From Heloderma charlesbogerti (Eukaryota > Chordata > Lepidosauria > Squamata > Helodermatidae): a stretch of 64,000 bases of DNA. This document shows positions 14,201-26,200 of this stretch, in pieces. The stretch is from assembly GCA_026122225.1 (NCBI GenBank), contig JANEZZ010002769.1:620001-684000 (forward strand), written 5' to 3'. The notes under the pieces were generated by a model. It ran no database searches. It was not told where the DNA came from and saw only the letters and a program-made list of their open reading frames with translations. Position 1 is the stretch's first letter. Each line of letters begins with the position of its first letter. A program made the position numbers and the translations under genes.

Positions 14201-17200
14201 AAGCATCGTAATTGCAGTTGTGTCAAACACTTGGCAGTTGTACCAGGAACAGCCATCTCCTCCTCTCCAGACCCGGGGCAAGGAAGAGAGCACAACAGCA
14301 GATTCGGTTAGTGAACACATGATGGCGAGAGTTCAAGATTTTTATGACCCCATTTATTTGTTACTTTTATATCTTGCCTTACCCTGTCTTAACAGGGCTA
14401 TATAGATTCTCCCCACATCTCAAAATAAAGATTTAGGAACATGGGAAACTACTTCAAACCAGGTCGGACTGTTTGTTCATCTAGTCCGGTATTGTCTGCT
14501 GTGACTGGTAGCAGCTCACTGGGTCCCTGACAAGCGGACATATTTCCCACTACCTGATCTTTTTAACTGGAAATGGCAGCGATTGAAGCTGGGACTTTCA
14601 GCAGGCAAAGCATGTATTCTACCTCTAAACAAATTACTAGCTGGATGTCCAGGTCTACTAAGGCTAGAACTGTCAGTTTCCAAATATGTACTTTGCTACC
14701 CATTGTGGTGAATACTGGCTGGTGCTGGGGTTCAGATAGGGAGGAAAAAACAACCTTGTGCCAACTTAATCCTATTTGCTGAAGGAGATTTAGAGACATG
14801 TTATGTCCAATTAATATATAGTGCTCTCTCTGCAAACCTGAATCATGTTTTCATTATGTCTTAGAGCACCCAGTTCCCAAGGCTTGTTTTTTTCCCCACT
14901 AGGATTGTACATATATATGTATGTGTGTTTTCTGTGACTGAGGGCCACCTACCTTCTTCCCTGAATATAGAGCTATCTGGCTGGCACAGTTTTATTTTGC
15001 GCACACAGTGCTGATAAACTAGGATTACATTCCTTGACTACAGCATGGTGATGTGTAAGCAGTTAACAGTCCTCTGTTCCCATGTTGACTGTTGCGCTGT
15101 GCTTGCCAGAGTCTCTCACCAGAGTAGAAAAAGATTGTATTGATTTGCCAAAACAAGAACTTGGTTTCCCATGTCTGACTTCACCCACTCTTTAGGTGAA
15201 GACAGCCAGAATAAGGCTGAGAATTCTGTATCCACCTGCGGAAAACAGTCTTTCTGATGGGTTTACTTGAGTGACAAGGAGATGGGGGTGCTGGTGTCCT
15301 ACTGATTATGCTTTGTTCTAATACCAGTTCCATCTTGATGAAGAGCCACTATCTGCCTCTGATCTGCGGGTGAGTAGGGTGTATTTAAGTACCATTTTCC
15401 AGGGGTTGTGGTGGGAAGAAAAGATGGGTGTAGAACCTCTTCCTGCTGGAAAAATTCTCATCCTGGGTGTCCTGTGGTGTATCTTGGACTTTCCAAAATA
15501 ACAGGAAGCCAATCGTACACCTGTTCGCTCAGGAAAATGTCTGTCTAGCTTGATGTCTGTCTCCAAGAGATGGATTTGTATTAGCAAAGAGAATTGCTAA
15601 AATGGCACTGGCTAGCCACATTTCGAAAAGGAGAGTTTGGGGTCGGGGGAGAGAAGCCCTCAAATGTGCTACGTTACCATTTTAGGGATAATTGTGTCTT
15701 TCAGCACCACTCAAAACTGGATCAAGCTGTTGCCCAAGCACTCTGCACACCAGCCTCGGAAAAGACCCTGACAGACCGCAGTGCCCTGGAAAGTTCTTGT
15801 GCTGCAGACCAAAGTGACAGCCAGTCCCCTGGAGAGAGCAAATCTGCCAGACTCCCCCCTCGAAAGAGAACTAAGGTGGTGGGGATGGGGGAAGATTGCA
15901 GAGAAAACCCTTAAATGTGTTGCTGTTTCTGCTGAAAACCTTACATTAGACTAGAATCCCTCACACTTCTAAAAAGGCCTTCTTTCCAAAGGTGTGAAGC
16001 AATTATGATAGTGTTATGATAGTGTTAAGCTATCACTGAAGAACCTGAGAGAGCCATTTCCAGCCTTTACTTACAACTTGTCTCTGCTTCAGGGGAAGGT
16101 TAAAGTGCGCAGGGCCAGCATTTCAGAGCCCAGCGATACAGAACACGAGTACAGAACGCTACCCCTCTCAGCGGGTAAGACTTAAATTACAGTGGAACTG
16201 TTACCTGGGATTGGGTGTGCGTTGAAAGTGTTTGCAATTTTTTTTTGGTGTGTGTTTTTGTCTTCCCAAGGTATAGTTCAACAGCACCAGGCAGAGATGG
16301 AGCGCATGGACAGTTTCCGGGATCGCTTTGGTGCGCATTGGCTCCAGTACAGGCGACACCTGGAAGCAGATGGACAGGCGGGGCCCATCATCCCCTCTGG
16401 CAGCCCCACAGTAGAATCCCTAAGCAGCTCAGGTGGGGCTTCTGACCAAAGCAAGAGCACAGTGCCGGAGCAGAAGATTCTTGATGCCACAGAGGGAAAA
16501 AAACTGGAACTACTGCCAGCTGAGGTTGTGGTGGAAGGTCTCGGGGCAATAGTGGAAACAGAAGGGCTGGAGGCAGCTAAAGATGATAATGATCAGGAGG
16601 AAAAACTGGAAGGTAAATGGCGCAAGGCTGCTATCCGTTTCTATGGATAAGTGAGAGGCTGTGGGCATTTAGACCCTATATAGGGGTAGCACTGGGTTCT
16701 CAAAGATGGTTCTACCTGGGGACCATTGTGCAAGCTATCTGTAGTATTCCTAGCTTTATCTTGCCCTTGGCTTATTTCTGTCATGTCTTCACCCTTTGCC
16801 TGCAAACATGTTGAGTCCTGTCCCTGGGTAAACCATTTCAGTCTTTGAGTGCTTGAGCTATGAGTCCACCACAAAAGTCCTTCTCCTGAAGGAGTTAGGC
16901 TCTGTGAGCCTCCAAAACCACTGTTTTCCAGTATAGGCAGCTCACCAATAGGCCTGCATGGAACAGCTTGTATGACGCTTTCATGCACATTCTGGGAATT
17001 TCCTCATGAAATCATGTCCATCAGATTCCGTGTAAAAGTTAGTGCTCGTTGAGGATAAATCTAAAGATTTGTAGATGGTTCCTGTTGCAGTCTCAAATAC
17101 AGCAGAGTTGAAGGCACTTTAATTCTATTTAAGCAGCCCTGATAGTGTTGGATTGTGGCCTAGGTGGGGATTCCAGTCCTGTACTGCTTCACAAAGCGCA

Positions 17201-20200
17201 TGTATGTCCCTCTCAATGTCCAGAGCACTTGCCCGTGTACATCTATTAAGTACTGAATGTTCTTGGTCCCAACTTCCTTTACTTCCCTGATCCAGGCTGG
17301 CAGAATCCCATATGTTCTCAAACAACCTAAAATTAAACACCAATTGCACAAAGAGAAAACATGGAAGCTTAACATCAAATCATGCAAGTTTGTCTTGAAT
17401 AAAAATCTTAGTACTGTGGTGCAGAACTTATTTGTGTACACTTTGAAGGACCAGCACACACCATTTAAAGAAATAATTCTTTTTCCTGGAAAGTCTAAAA
17501 TGTATGCCATTCTAAGCAAGTCCTTCACAAACTTAGCAAGATCTTACTGTTGCCTGCATGTCACTTTCAGAAAAGGAGATCCTAAATCGCTTGTCTGATT
17601 TTATTTGGCTTTTGGATAATTCTTACAGGATAAATCCTTTGTTTTCATGAGGCCCCCTCACTCTCCACCCCACCAATCAAAAATCCACTTTGGTTCTTAC
17701 TGAATCAGGGTACGGAAAGCTATTTGCTTGCTAAAAAGAAATATGACAACTCCCACCTCTCTGTTTTCCCTTCTTTCATTGAACACCAGCTGAATGCTTT
17801 CTATTTAATACACTTGAGTGTACAGGGTCTGGCCTGCTGTGATCGTGCGTAAGTGTTGATGAATCCCTTCATGCAGTGATTTGGAGTCTAAATTCCCTCT
17901 GAGCCTGATGGAAAGATGCATTACATTCCTTCCTCAAAGGAATTCTTAGTGACATTATGTCCACTCAGTTGCACTGGGAGGTAGATTAGGCTGAGAATGA
18001 TGGGCATGTGCAGACCCACTGAGCTGGGTTTTCAGCCTTGGTTAATGATATCCCAATTCCAACACTACTGCAGACAACATTGTGTGATGAGATTCTGCCA
18101 AGAAAATCCCTTTGCTTGCATCATGTGTGGATGATGGAGCCACACTTATTCCAGCACCAGTCCTTTAAGGCAGGCCACTGGCAATATGTCCTCCACCTCT
18201 CTCCTTTCTTTTTTTTCCTTTTTTTAAGGGGGCTGCTACATACGCTTGGTCAGTCCGAGTCAGGAGCAAGTGCACTTCTCCTGACTGTAAAGCACCTTTA
18301 TTTGGGAATAAGGGGGACTGCCAACCCAGGCTCCCAGGCTCCAGCTGGTCAAACCTCAGCACATCCTCTCCCTTTTTACTTCTCTGTTGGCTTAAAACCC
18401 AGTAATGTTACTCAAGTGGTCTAGGTGAATTGGAGGAGCTCTTTTGGGGCTTGTGACAAACTCCAAAATCTCAGGTTCAAATGGAAAGATAAGCATTTAT
18501 TACGGAATATAATAAGCGAACAAAAGAAAGCAGGTAGCTACTTTGAAAAAAAAAATGGTACAAAGCTTGCTAACCTACAGTAAACACTTAGAGGAAGATA
18601 CTCGCAACATGTCAGGGGCACCTTCAATCCACAGCACCCTTGGATGGTCAGAGAGATGGTAAGGGAACTAAAGGGAGCTTACCCCTTTTTATTATGATTT
18701 TTCTGGGTACAGGGGCAGGCACATAGACCCACTCGTCACTTTTGGGGCTAGGAAGTGCTAATTAAAAGGAGTGTGCTAATTGGAAAGGAAGGGACTAATT
18801 AACTAGGGGATTGTTCTGGCTTCCTGTTTTGTGGAGCAGGAAAGATGTTTGGTAGACTATGCGGAGCCTTTGCTGCTCTCTTGCCATTCTCTTAAAAAGG
18901 CAGATACTGGGGTGACAAGTGCATTCCAGTGTGATGTCCTGAAAATTTCATAACTTCTCTAGTTAATGATTTCCATCACTTGTCTCTTATTTTCCACATT
19001 GTTCTGGGTTTTGCAGCCCTGCAGTTTGTCTAAGTAGTCTCTAAAGACATGGTATTTTGCAGTCCTTCATAGTTGCTTGGACTCTGGATGCTGAAGCAGA
19101 TAGATTAATACTTGTATTTATGTTAGCAGTGGACCTCTGCCAGCCAGTGTTGGTAAGCCAGATAGAAGGTGATTGTGACCCAGAACCCGACTGGATTTTT
19201 CTGCGGGTCACTGCCCAGCATGTGATGGAGGTGGAGCTGAAAGCAGCCAGGGTTCTGCACAGGTTGGAACTGCAAAGCCTTCAGAAAGTAGAAACCTCAG
19301 AGATGCATTGGAGGAGGATGGTGAGTTACAGTTGCTCCCATGGTTGAGAGGATTTCTAGTAATCTGGCCACCGTGCAGCCCTAAGTATCCTTGCTTAACC
19401 ATTCGGCAAATGCTTTAGGTTGGCTCAGTCCATAGGGATTTGGTACATGAAGTGCATATGCATACTTGGTTCTGTGGGGTGACATAACAGTGCAGAGCAC
19501 TCAGTGGTACTGGGCAAATGTGCCCAGCAAATGAGGCTTTTTCTCAGTAGGCCTTCTGCCTTGTTATGAGTCTTTCATTCCCACTCTGCAATATATGCTG
19601 CAAGACATTACCCTAGTACAGCTATTTTTCATCCCTGAAGCAGAGCTGTTCCCCCTCACCAGCCCTTCAAACCCTTCAGCTTCAAATCTACCTCCTTCTC
19701 CTCCATTGAATCCTCCTCCGCATCACCACTGCAGTGTTCTGAGCTCAAGCTGGTGCTGGCACCATTTTGCACAGCTTCTGCATATGTGGCTGCAAGAGTG
19801 TGGAGGCCCCGAGCAAAGGCCCTTCTGGCTCCAGTCCTTCCTCCCTGCCCCTTGCTGCTGTCCCTTGGCACAGTTTTCTCCTTGCTTCCCAGCAACCTGT
19901 GACTCACAGTGTCAACTTTATTTTTCGGTTTCTGGGATATTATAGTAGCTCAAGTCTGCTCACTTGCGTTCAGATTATTCAGGAGTATAAGTGCCAGTAC
20001 TGGCAGCACATGTAAAGAATGTAATTCCCTAGTGCTATGTGGATACCACAGTTCTCGGGTCTGTCCAGTCCAGCTGAGGAGAGAGCTAGTCCCATCACAG
20101 CAGCATCGCACTGGGATATAATTAAGGTCTCCATGCGTCTCCTGTGTGCTTGTTTGGTTGGTGTTTTTGTGTGCTAGGGGTCTGCTCCGTCAGCGTTTCT

Positions 20201-23200
20201 TGAGGGTGGGCATACTTGGGTTATGATGAGCTGCCTGTTTTCACCTCACTGCCTGATATCCCTGACTGGATTCTGCCATGCAAATACAGTCAAGCATTGG
20301 GTACAGAATTCAGCGTCTTGAGACACCCCCCCGCCCCCGGTGGAGACAAGTTGCAAGTCGTTACAGATATGAAGATGGCTAGCAGGAGGAGAAAAAATGC
20401 AAATTGCTGAATCTGCATGATTTGTAATGGTCACAGAATTTAGGAAAGCTTGGCAGGGAGGCTTCTGGTTGGCTCTTAGCAGAGGATTAAGAAGAGTCAT
20501 GCCGGATCAGACCAAAGCCCTATCTAGTCTAGCATCCTGTTCTCACAGTGCCCAACCAGATGCACTCTGTGGGGAAGCCCACAAGCTGGACCCAAGTGCA
20601 ATAGCATCCTCCCGCTTGTGTTCCCCAGGAACTGGTATATAGAGGCATACTGCCTCCTCTGATACTATATGTACTAGGAGCAGTGAGTGGTTGTGACTGC
20701 TGACCTTGTTGGTGCTTCTTTAGCTTTGACCAGCTACATTCATAATGGTGCCTAATGACGATGGTGCTTCTTTTACTGGGTTCTGTAACTTATTTTGCCT
20801 CTTCCTTGCAGGACCTGGAGCGTGTCTTTCCTGTTCTCACACTACATTTCAGCTACATCTGCAAGGACCGTAGGAAGCGTCAATATGTGGTGTTGGATGA
20901 CCAGCCTGAACTGTGTGTACAGGTGAGTGCATGATTGCACTGAAACAGAAGGGATGGGGTGTGTTGCCCATGTAGGAATTTAGCTACCCACGTTTTTAGG
21001 GAAGAAGGGCGAGAGCAGTAGACAGTGTTCTGTCTCTGAGATGGGGACAGATTGAACACTGAGAAGTTAAGAACAGCCCTGCAGGATACATTCAAAGGCC
21101 CCGTCTAGTCCAGCATTCTGTTTCCCACAGGGCCAACAAGATGACTGTGGGAAGCCCACAATGCGGCTATCAAAGCAAGAGCTGGCCACCCACCTCCACT
21201 ACTCCCCAGCTACTGGCACTCTGCCTCTAAACCTGAAGGTCCCATATAGCCATCATGACTAATAGTAATAGCCATCATGACCAGGGATGTTAGGGAAATC
21301 CACAATGGAACCAAATGAGTTCCAATTTTTATGAATCAGACTTGTGGCTTTTTCCTGGTCGGGTGGATTCCATGGACTCTTTTTCTAACCTTTGGGAAAT
21401 CTTGTGCAAATTTTGTCATAGAAAAATGTGCAAACTTTTTAAAAAACAGCCCCAAAAATGCACATTTCCCCCATAGCCAAAATGTGAAAATGCGAATTTT
21501 GGGGGGGATTTGCTCATTTTTGCATGTGGGAATTTGTGCAAATTCAGGGACTTTAAAAAAATCCAGTTTTGCCAATGGACAGACAATGGAACAAAAGGCA
21601 CCTGACAACCTGGAAACACAGACAGAACGGATTTCACACAATCCGTACATCTGTAATCATAACTAATCATTATTTGCTATTACCATGACTATTAGACATT
21701 GTGACTAATAGCCACTTTTCTGTCATGAATTTTTTTCACCCCCTTTTAAAGGCATCTCAGCTAGTGGTCATTGCATCTGAGGCAGCCAACTGCAACAACT
21801 ATGCACTGGGTGAAGAAATACTTTCTTCTGTCTGTCCTGGATCTCCTGCTGCTATCAGCCTGGAGAGAAGTACAGTGCCTACTCCTGGGTCCCCTGCCTC
21901 CCTACACTCTACTGTGGCTAAAGTGCTATCTGTAATATTTGCCCTTGCCTCAAGGGGGAGGCAGCTCTTGCCTTATTTCCCTTGGCAGCCCACTGTTCTG
22001 CCCCTGTCTTGTTGGTCTTTTCAGGACTTGCTCAGTGTGCTGGCACCCACCCTGGAGAAAAACAAGCAGAAGATCAGAAGGCAGGCAGAGGGAGGCCCAA
22101 AGCTCCAGTGTCTGAAATGCAAGCAGGAGTTTGCCGGGAGCCTGATGCTTGGGTGGCAGAGTCCAGGCCCTGCTAAAGAGACTACAGCTTTCTCTGAGCA
22201 AGGTATGGGGTACTTGCTAAAACCGTGCATCTGATTGCATGGCCCAGCTCTAAGGGGCTGCGAGTCACGTGGGGAGGGGTGGCCTATGTGGTGTTGTAGT
22301 GAGGGTTTGGCTCCAGGGAAGCTTCTCAGGCCATGGCTTGCTGTCCAGTCTTGGGTGTGTGACTTCTCTCTTAGCTTCAGCTCCCTTATTTTAAATGGGG
22401 ATTATAACTACTGGATTGCTTTTAAGTCTCTATGAAGTCTTAAAAGGACTAGTGAAAACGCTGTCAACGATTCAGTGGTTGGACATCTGTAATCTAGCTG
22501 TTTTCACCTGAATGAAGGAAAACTGAAATGGATTATTAGACCAGGCTCTCATTGGGACTTGCTTGTCACAGTATTTTCTGAATCTCCAGGAGATTTGGGG
22601 CCTTGAAATGTTTAGCCGAGTAGTTCAGCTACCTTTCTATTTTTAGATTGGATTAGTCTTCCACTATATCTGCATACTATACTAGATCTTCTAGTGCACT
22701 ATTGTTACATTTGTGTCATGTTACGAATAGATTAATATTTTTGTCCTGTTCTACATTCCATTTGGGAGAGACAGAGTGTTATTTGACGTTAGTCATTGGC
22801 TTGGCTATTTAGGTGAATTCCTTTGTGGGGGGATACTTTTGAGTTTTGTAATTGAGAGAAACTTTCTCCTTTCTCTGTTCAGGGTTGTTTGTAAAAGGCT
22901 AATGTAAAAGATTTTATAAAGCACTTTGTGGCACAATTAGCCAACTGTTTACGAGAATGCTTGAGACCAGAGGAACAAGGGGATAGCCATGGACGCTTTG
23001 ACAGGAAAAAGCAGAATGGGTGGAGTAATTCATGGGACTTGAGGCTGCTTTAGACCTTGGGCCGTGGGAGGAGAGCCTGGCATTTGACTTGCTTGGGATG
23101 AGAACTTGTGGCACACAGACTTGGCTTGCTCTGTTCCTTTCCTCCTTCAGACACCGCTGCTGCCAGTGAGCCCATCATTTGCCCCTGCTGCTCCAGCGAC

Positions 23201-26200
23201 CATGTGGTCATCTTGCCCTGCGAGAGGCATCCCAGCACACCATTGTTCCCTCCGGACTGCCTTGGTGAAAGCCAGCAAGAGGCAGAGACAGGAAAGTTCT
23301 ATATTGGCGAAGACAACAGCTCTGAAACCGGAACTGGCTCCAGTACCCAGATTCAAGAGCTCAGCAGTGACCACGGCAGCATGGTGCATTCCAGTTCTCG
23401 CAGTTATGAAGGGGCTGATGCCAGCCAGAGGGATTTGAACTCCAAGGGTCACTGTTCCTCCCTCAGCCACACAGACACCAATGCAGGGAGCCTGATGGGG
23501 AGCTATCATTATAATACTTCCCGGGGGCCCACCCCTTCCCAGCTGTCCCTGAGCTCAGAGCATGAGGAGCACTGGAACCTTAGCCCCCGTGAGTAGCTAC
23601 TGGCATGGACAGGTCTGTGAGGTAATAGGGAGGGCTAAGCTGCAGGTGGAGATGGCGAAGAGGAGTCATCCTGTACTGAGAGCTAGATTTTAACCATGGA
23701 GCATATCCATCAGATTGTCTACCTCTCCTATAAATAGAGGATCATTTTGCAGCAGCTAATAAAGCAAGAGCTCCACCTACTGGTACCGAAGGGCATTGTA
23801 TGGTTATTTTAAGTGCCTTTTAATGATTTTCAGTTGCCACTTTGAATACAGCCAGGGGGCTTGCTGAGTGACGTGTAAATTGCCACTAAAGTTTTAATGA
23901 TAGCTGCATGTGTAGTGGTAGTGCCAAAGGGAGGTGGCAGCAGCCAAGCAAAGACTGGCTCAACTTGGGCCTGCCTCAGAGAAGGCCTGCAGCCCCTTGA
24001 GGGAATTCCAAAATGCTGACTGTTTCTGGCCCATTTCCTCTGAAGGAATATCTGTGGCCCTGCGTATGTACCTGTCGATAGTGGCTGTGGTGGGAGAATT
24101 TCTGTATTGCTTCTCCTCTCACTGAATTGAGGAGAGCCTGATGGAGTTGGTTTCAATTTTTCTAGCCTGTTGGAACTATCTATCCATGCTTAAAAGCCTG
24201 CCTGTGTCTGAGACTTCCCAAGGGCCAATTTCCACACTTCAAGTGTACATTAAGAAATGTAATATGAGACTGAGACCCATGCATATATAATACTTCTATG
24301 CTCATTGGTGAGCCAGAGTTGGCAGCAGTTCCCTCCTATCAAGTTCACTTGCTTACAAATCCGGGCCTGCTGTCTCATATGTGGAAAGAAAGGTCCTTAG
24401 TGTGTGTGAACTGCTGGGGGAGTGAATGTTTTGTGTGCGGTTGCTGCGTTCAGTGGAGAGATCAGTGGGTGGTGTTGGTGTCTGTGTATGAGAGAAATGG
24501 AACATAGAGAAGCAGAAAGGGGGAACAGGTGCAATGCAGAGTTCTGTGGTGTAGGGTAAGCAAAGAGGAATGGGATACCCGAGAGAGTACTGCAGGGGGA
24601 CCTGTAAGATGGAGAAACAAGAGGGAGGGAACAGAGATGATAGTTTAGAGAGAGGAAAGTACATTTAGAGTTTTAAAAGGGGGAGTTAAAAGTATAGGGT
24701 AAAATAGAATACATAGTTAAAATGAGACAAAATTCCACCTGCAGTTAATGCTGCAATGCAGCCCTCTTGAATCAATAAAAATGTAAAAGCTGGTCCTCTG
24801 ACTCATTTGAGTTCTCCACCCTGTTCTAGTGTTCCAGCTGAAGTGAAGATTCCACTGTATCATGGCACCACAAAAGGAGAGATGGTGTGAGAATGTTGTG
24901 TTATCCCTGGGAGATGGGTGGGGTTGCGCTACCACCACCTTCTGACCTGTGCCTTTTCCCTACTTCCAGCCAAAGAGGGGGTCTAAGCTTTCATGGGAGG
25001 CTTGCTATTAGTGCTTGATTCAAAGACAGTAATATGGATGTATCTGTGGCATCCTTCATTGCTGAAATGACAGGCATGTGATTGAGCGAGTGAACAGGCA
25101 TCCTGAGGCAGTTTATGGGATAGCTGCATAGTGGGGGGGGGGGCGTCGCTCTGATTGGGCAGCCCATTAACTTCTTTCTGAAGGGAAGTCAGTGGCTCCA
25201 TATGTTTCCATAGGTCTCTGACTTGGGCGGAGTCAGAAGATAAGCACACTCCAGCAGAGGGTGTTCTACAGAAAATGGAAATCTTCTATCCGCTGTAGTT
25301 CAGTGAGCCTTGATCCTGTCTGGCTGAGCCAATCGATTTAATGATCTACATTGGAAAGGATTCTACATTTTGCTCCTGGTTGAGGTGTAACCTTGTCATT
25401 GCCATAGACCCAGGCTGACTGGGTTGTCAGCGGTAGTTGATATTGGCACCAATTACTACCCAATTGCAGGCTTAAATGCTGCTATTGATGCCCAACCCCG
25501 CTCTGCTCATTCATTAATTCTACTGCTTCCCCCTCCTAGCCAGCAACAGTATATTGGATATGCAGGACTTCTTCTCTGTGGACCATCGGCTAAAGCTTTA
25601 TTTGGATATGGAAGTCTTTGAGAAGGCCGAAGAGTTCAAATGCTTTCTCAAGGTATGAAAAGTGGCTCTTCCCAGGGTTGAAAATTTAAGGTATTGATGG
25701 GAACACATTTGGATTTATTGTGGCATGAATCGTGGTGCTTTTTGGATGCTGAGTGTCTGACTGATTAAGAGCACATATTCTGCCATACTCTTTCTAGGTA
25801 GCTGTAGCAAAAACTGGCCAGCCTGGGGAGTTCCTGGCACTCCTGGTGGCTTCTGATGTCCAGCTTCATGTATTGGAGATTAAGGGGGAGATAAGGTGAG
25901 GAGTGCTTTTCTTGGGGCAGTTCTCATTTGCATTCAGGTTTTTGTCTTGACATGCCCTTGATATGCTACAGCTAGGAGATCTGTGAAAATAATTACATGC
26001 ACACACATGCACACAAAATGCTACCTTATGTCATGTAAGACACTGGTCCATTTACCCAGCATTGTCCACTCTAGGGGTCTTGGGCAGAAGTCTTTCCTGT
26101 CATCTGCTACCCGAGAACCTTTATCTAGAGATGCCAGGGACTTACCTGGGATCATGATCTTTATGCAAAACGTATGTTGTACCACTTAGCTGTGCTGCCC

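Noticed and set aside
14600..14635. tRNA-like box sequences, also at 13425 and 54902
   Set aside because: They belong to SINE heads. No intact cloverleaf or anticodon loop of a functional tRNA gene could be drawn.
18430..18960. Possible LTR of an endogenous retrovirus (AT-rich promoter-like stretch, poly-A near 18545)
   Set aside because: No TG...CA ends, primer-binding site, or gag/pol reading frames nearby.
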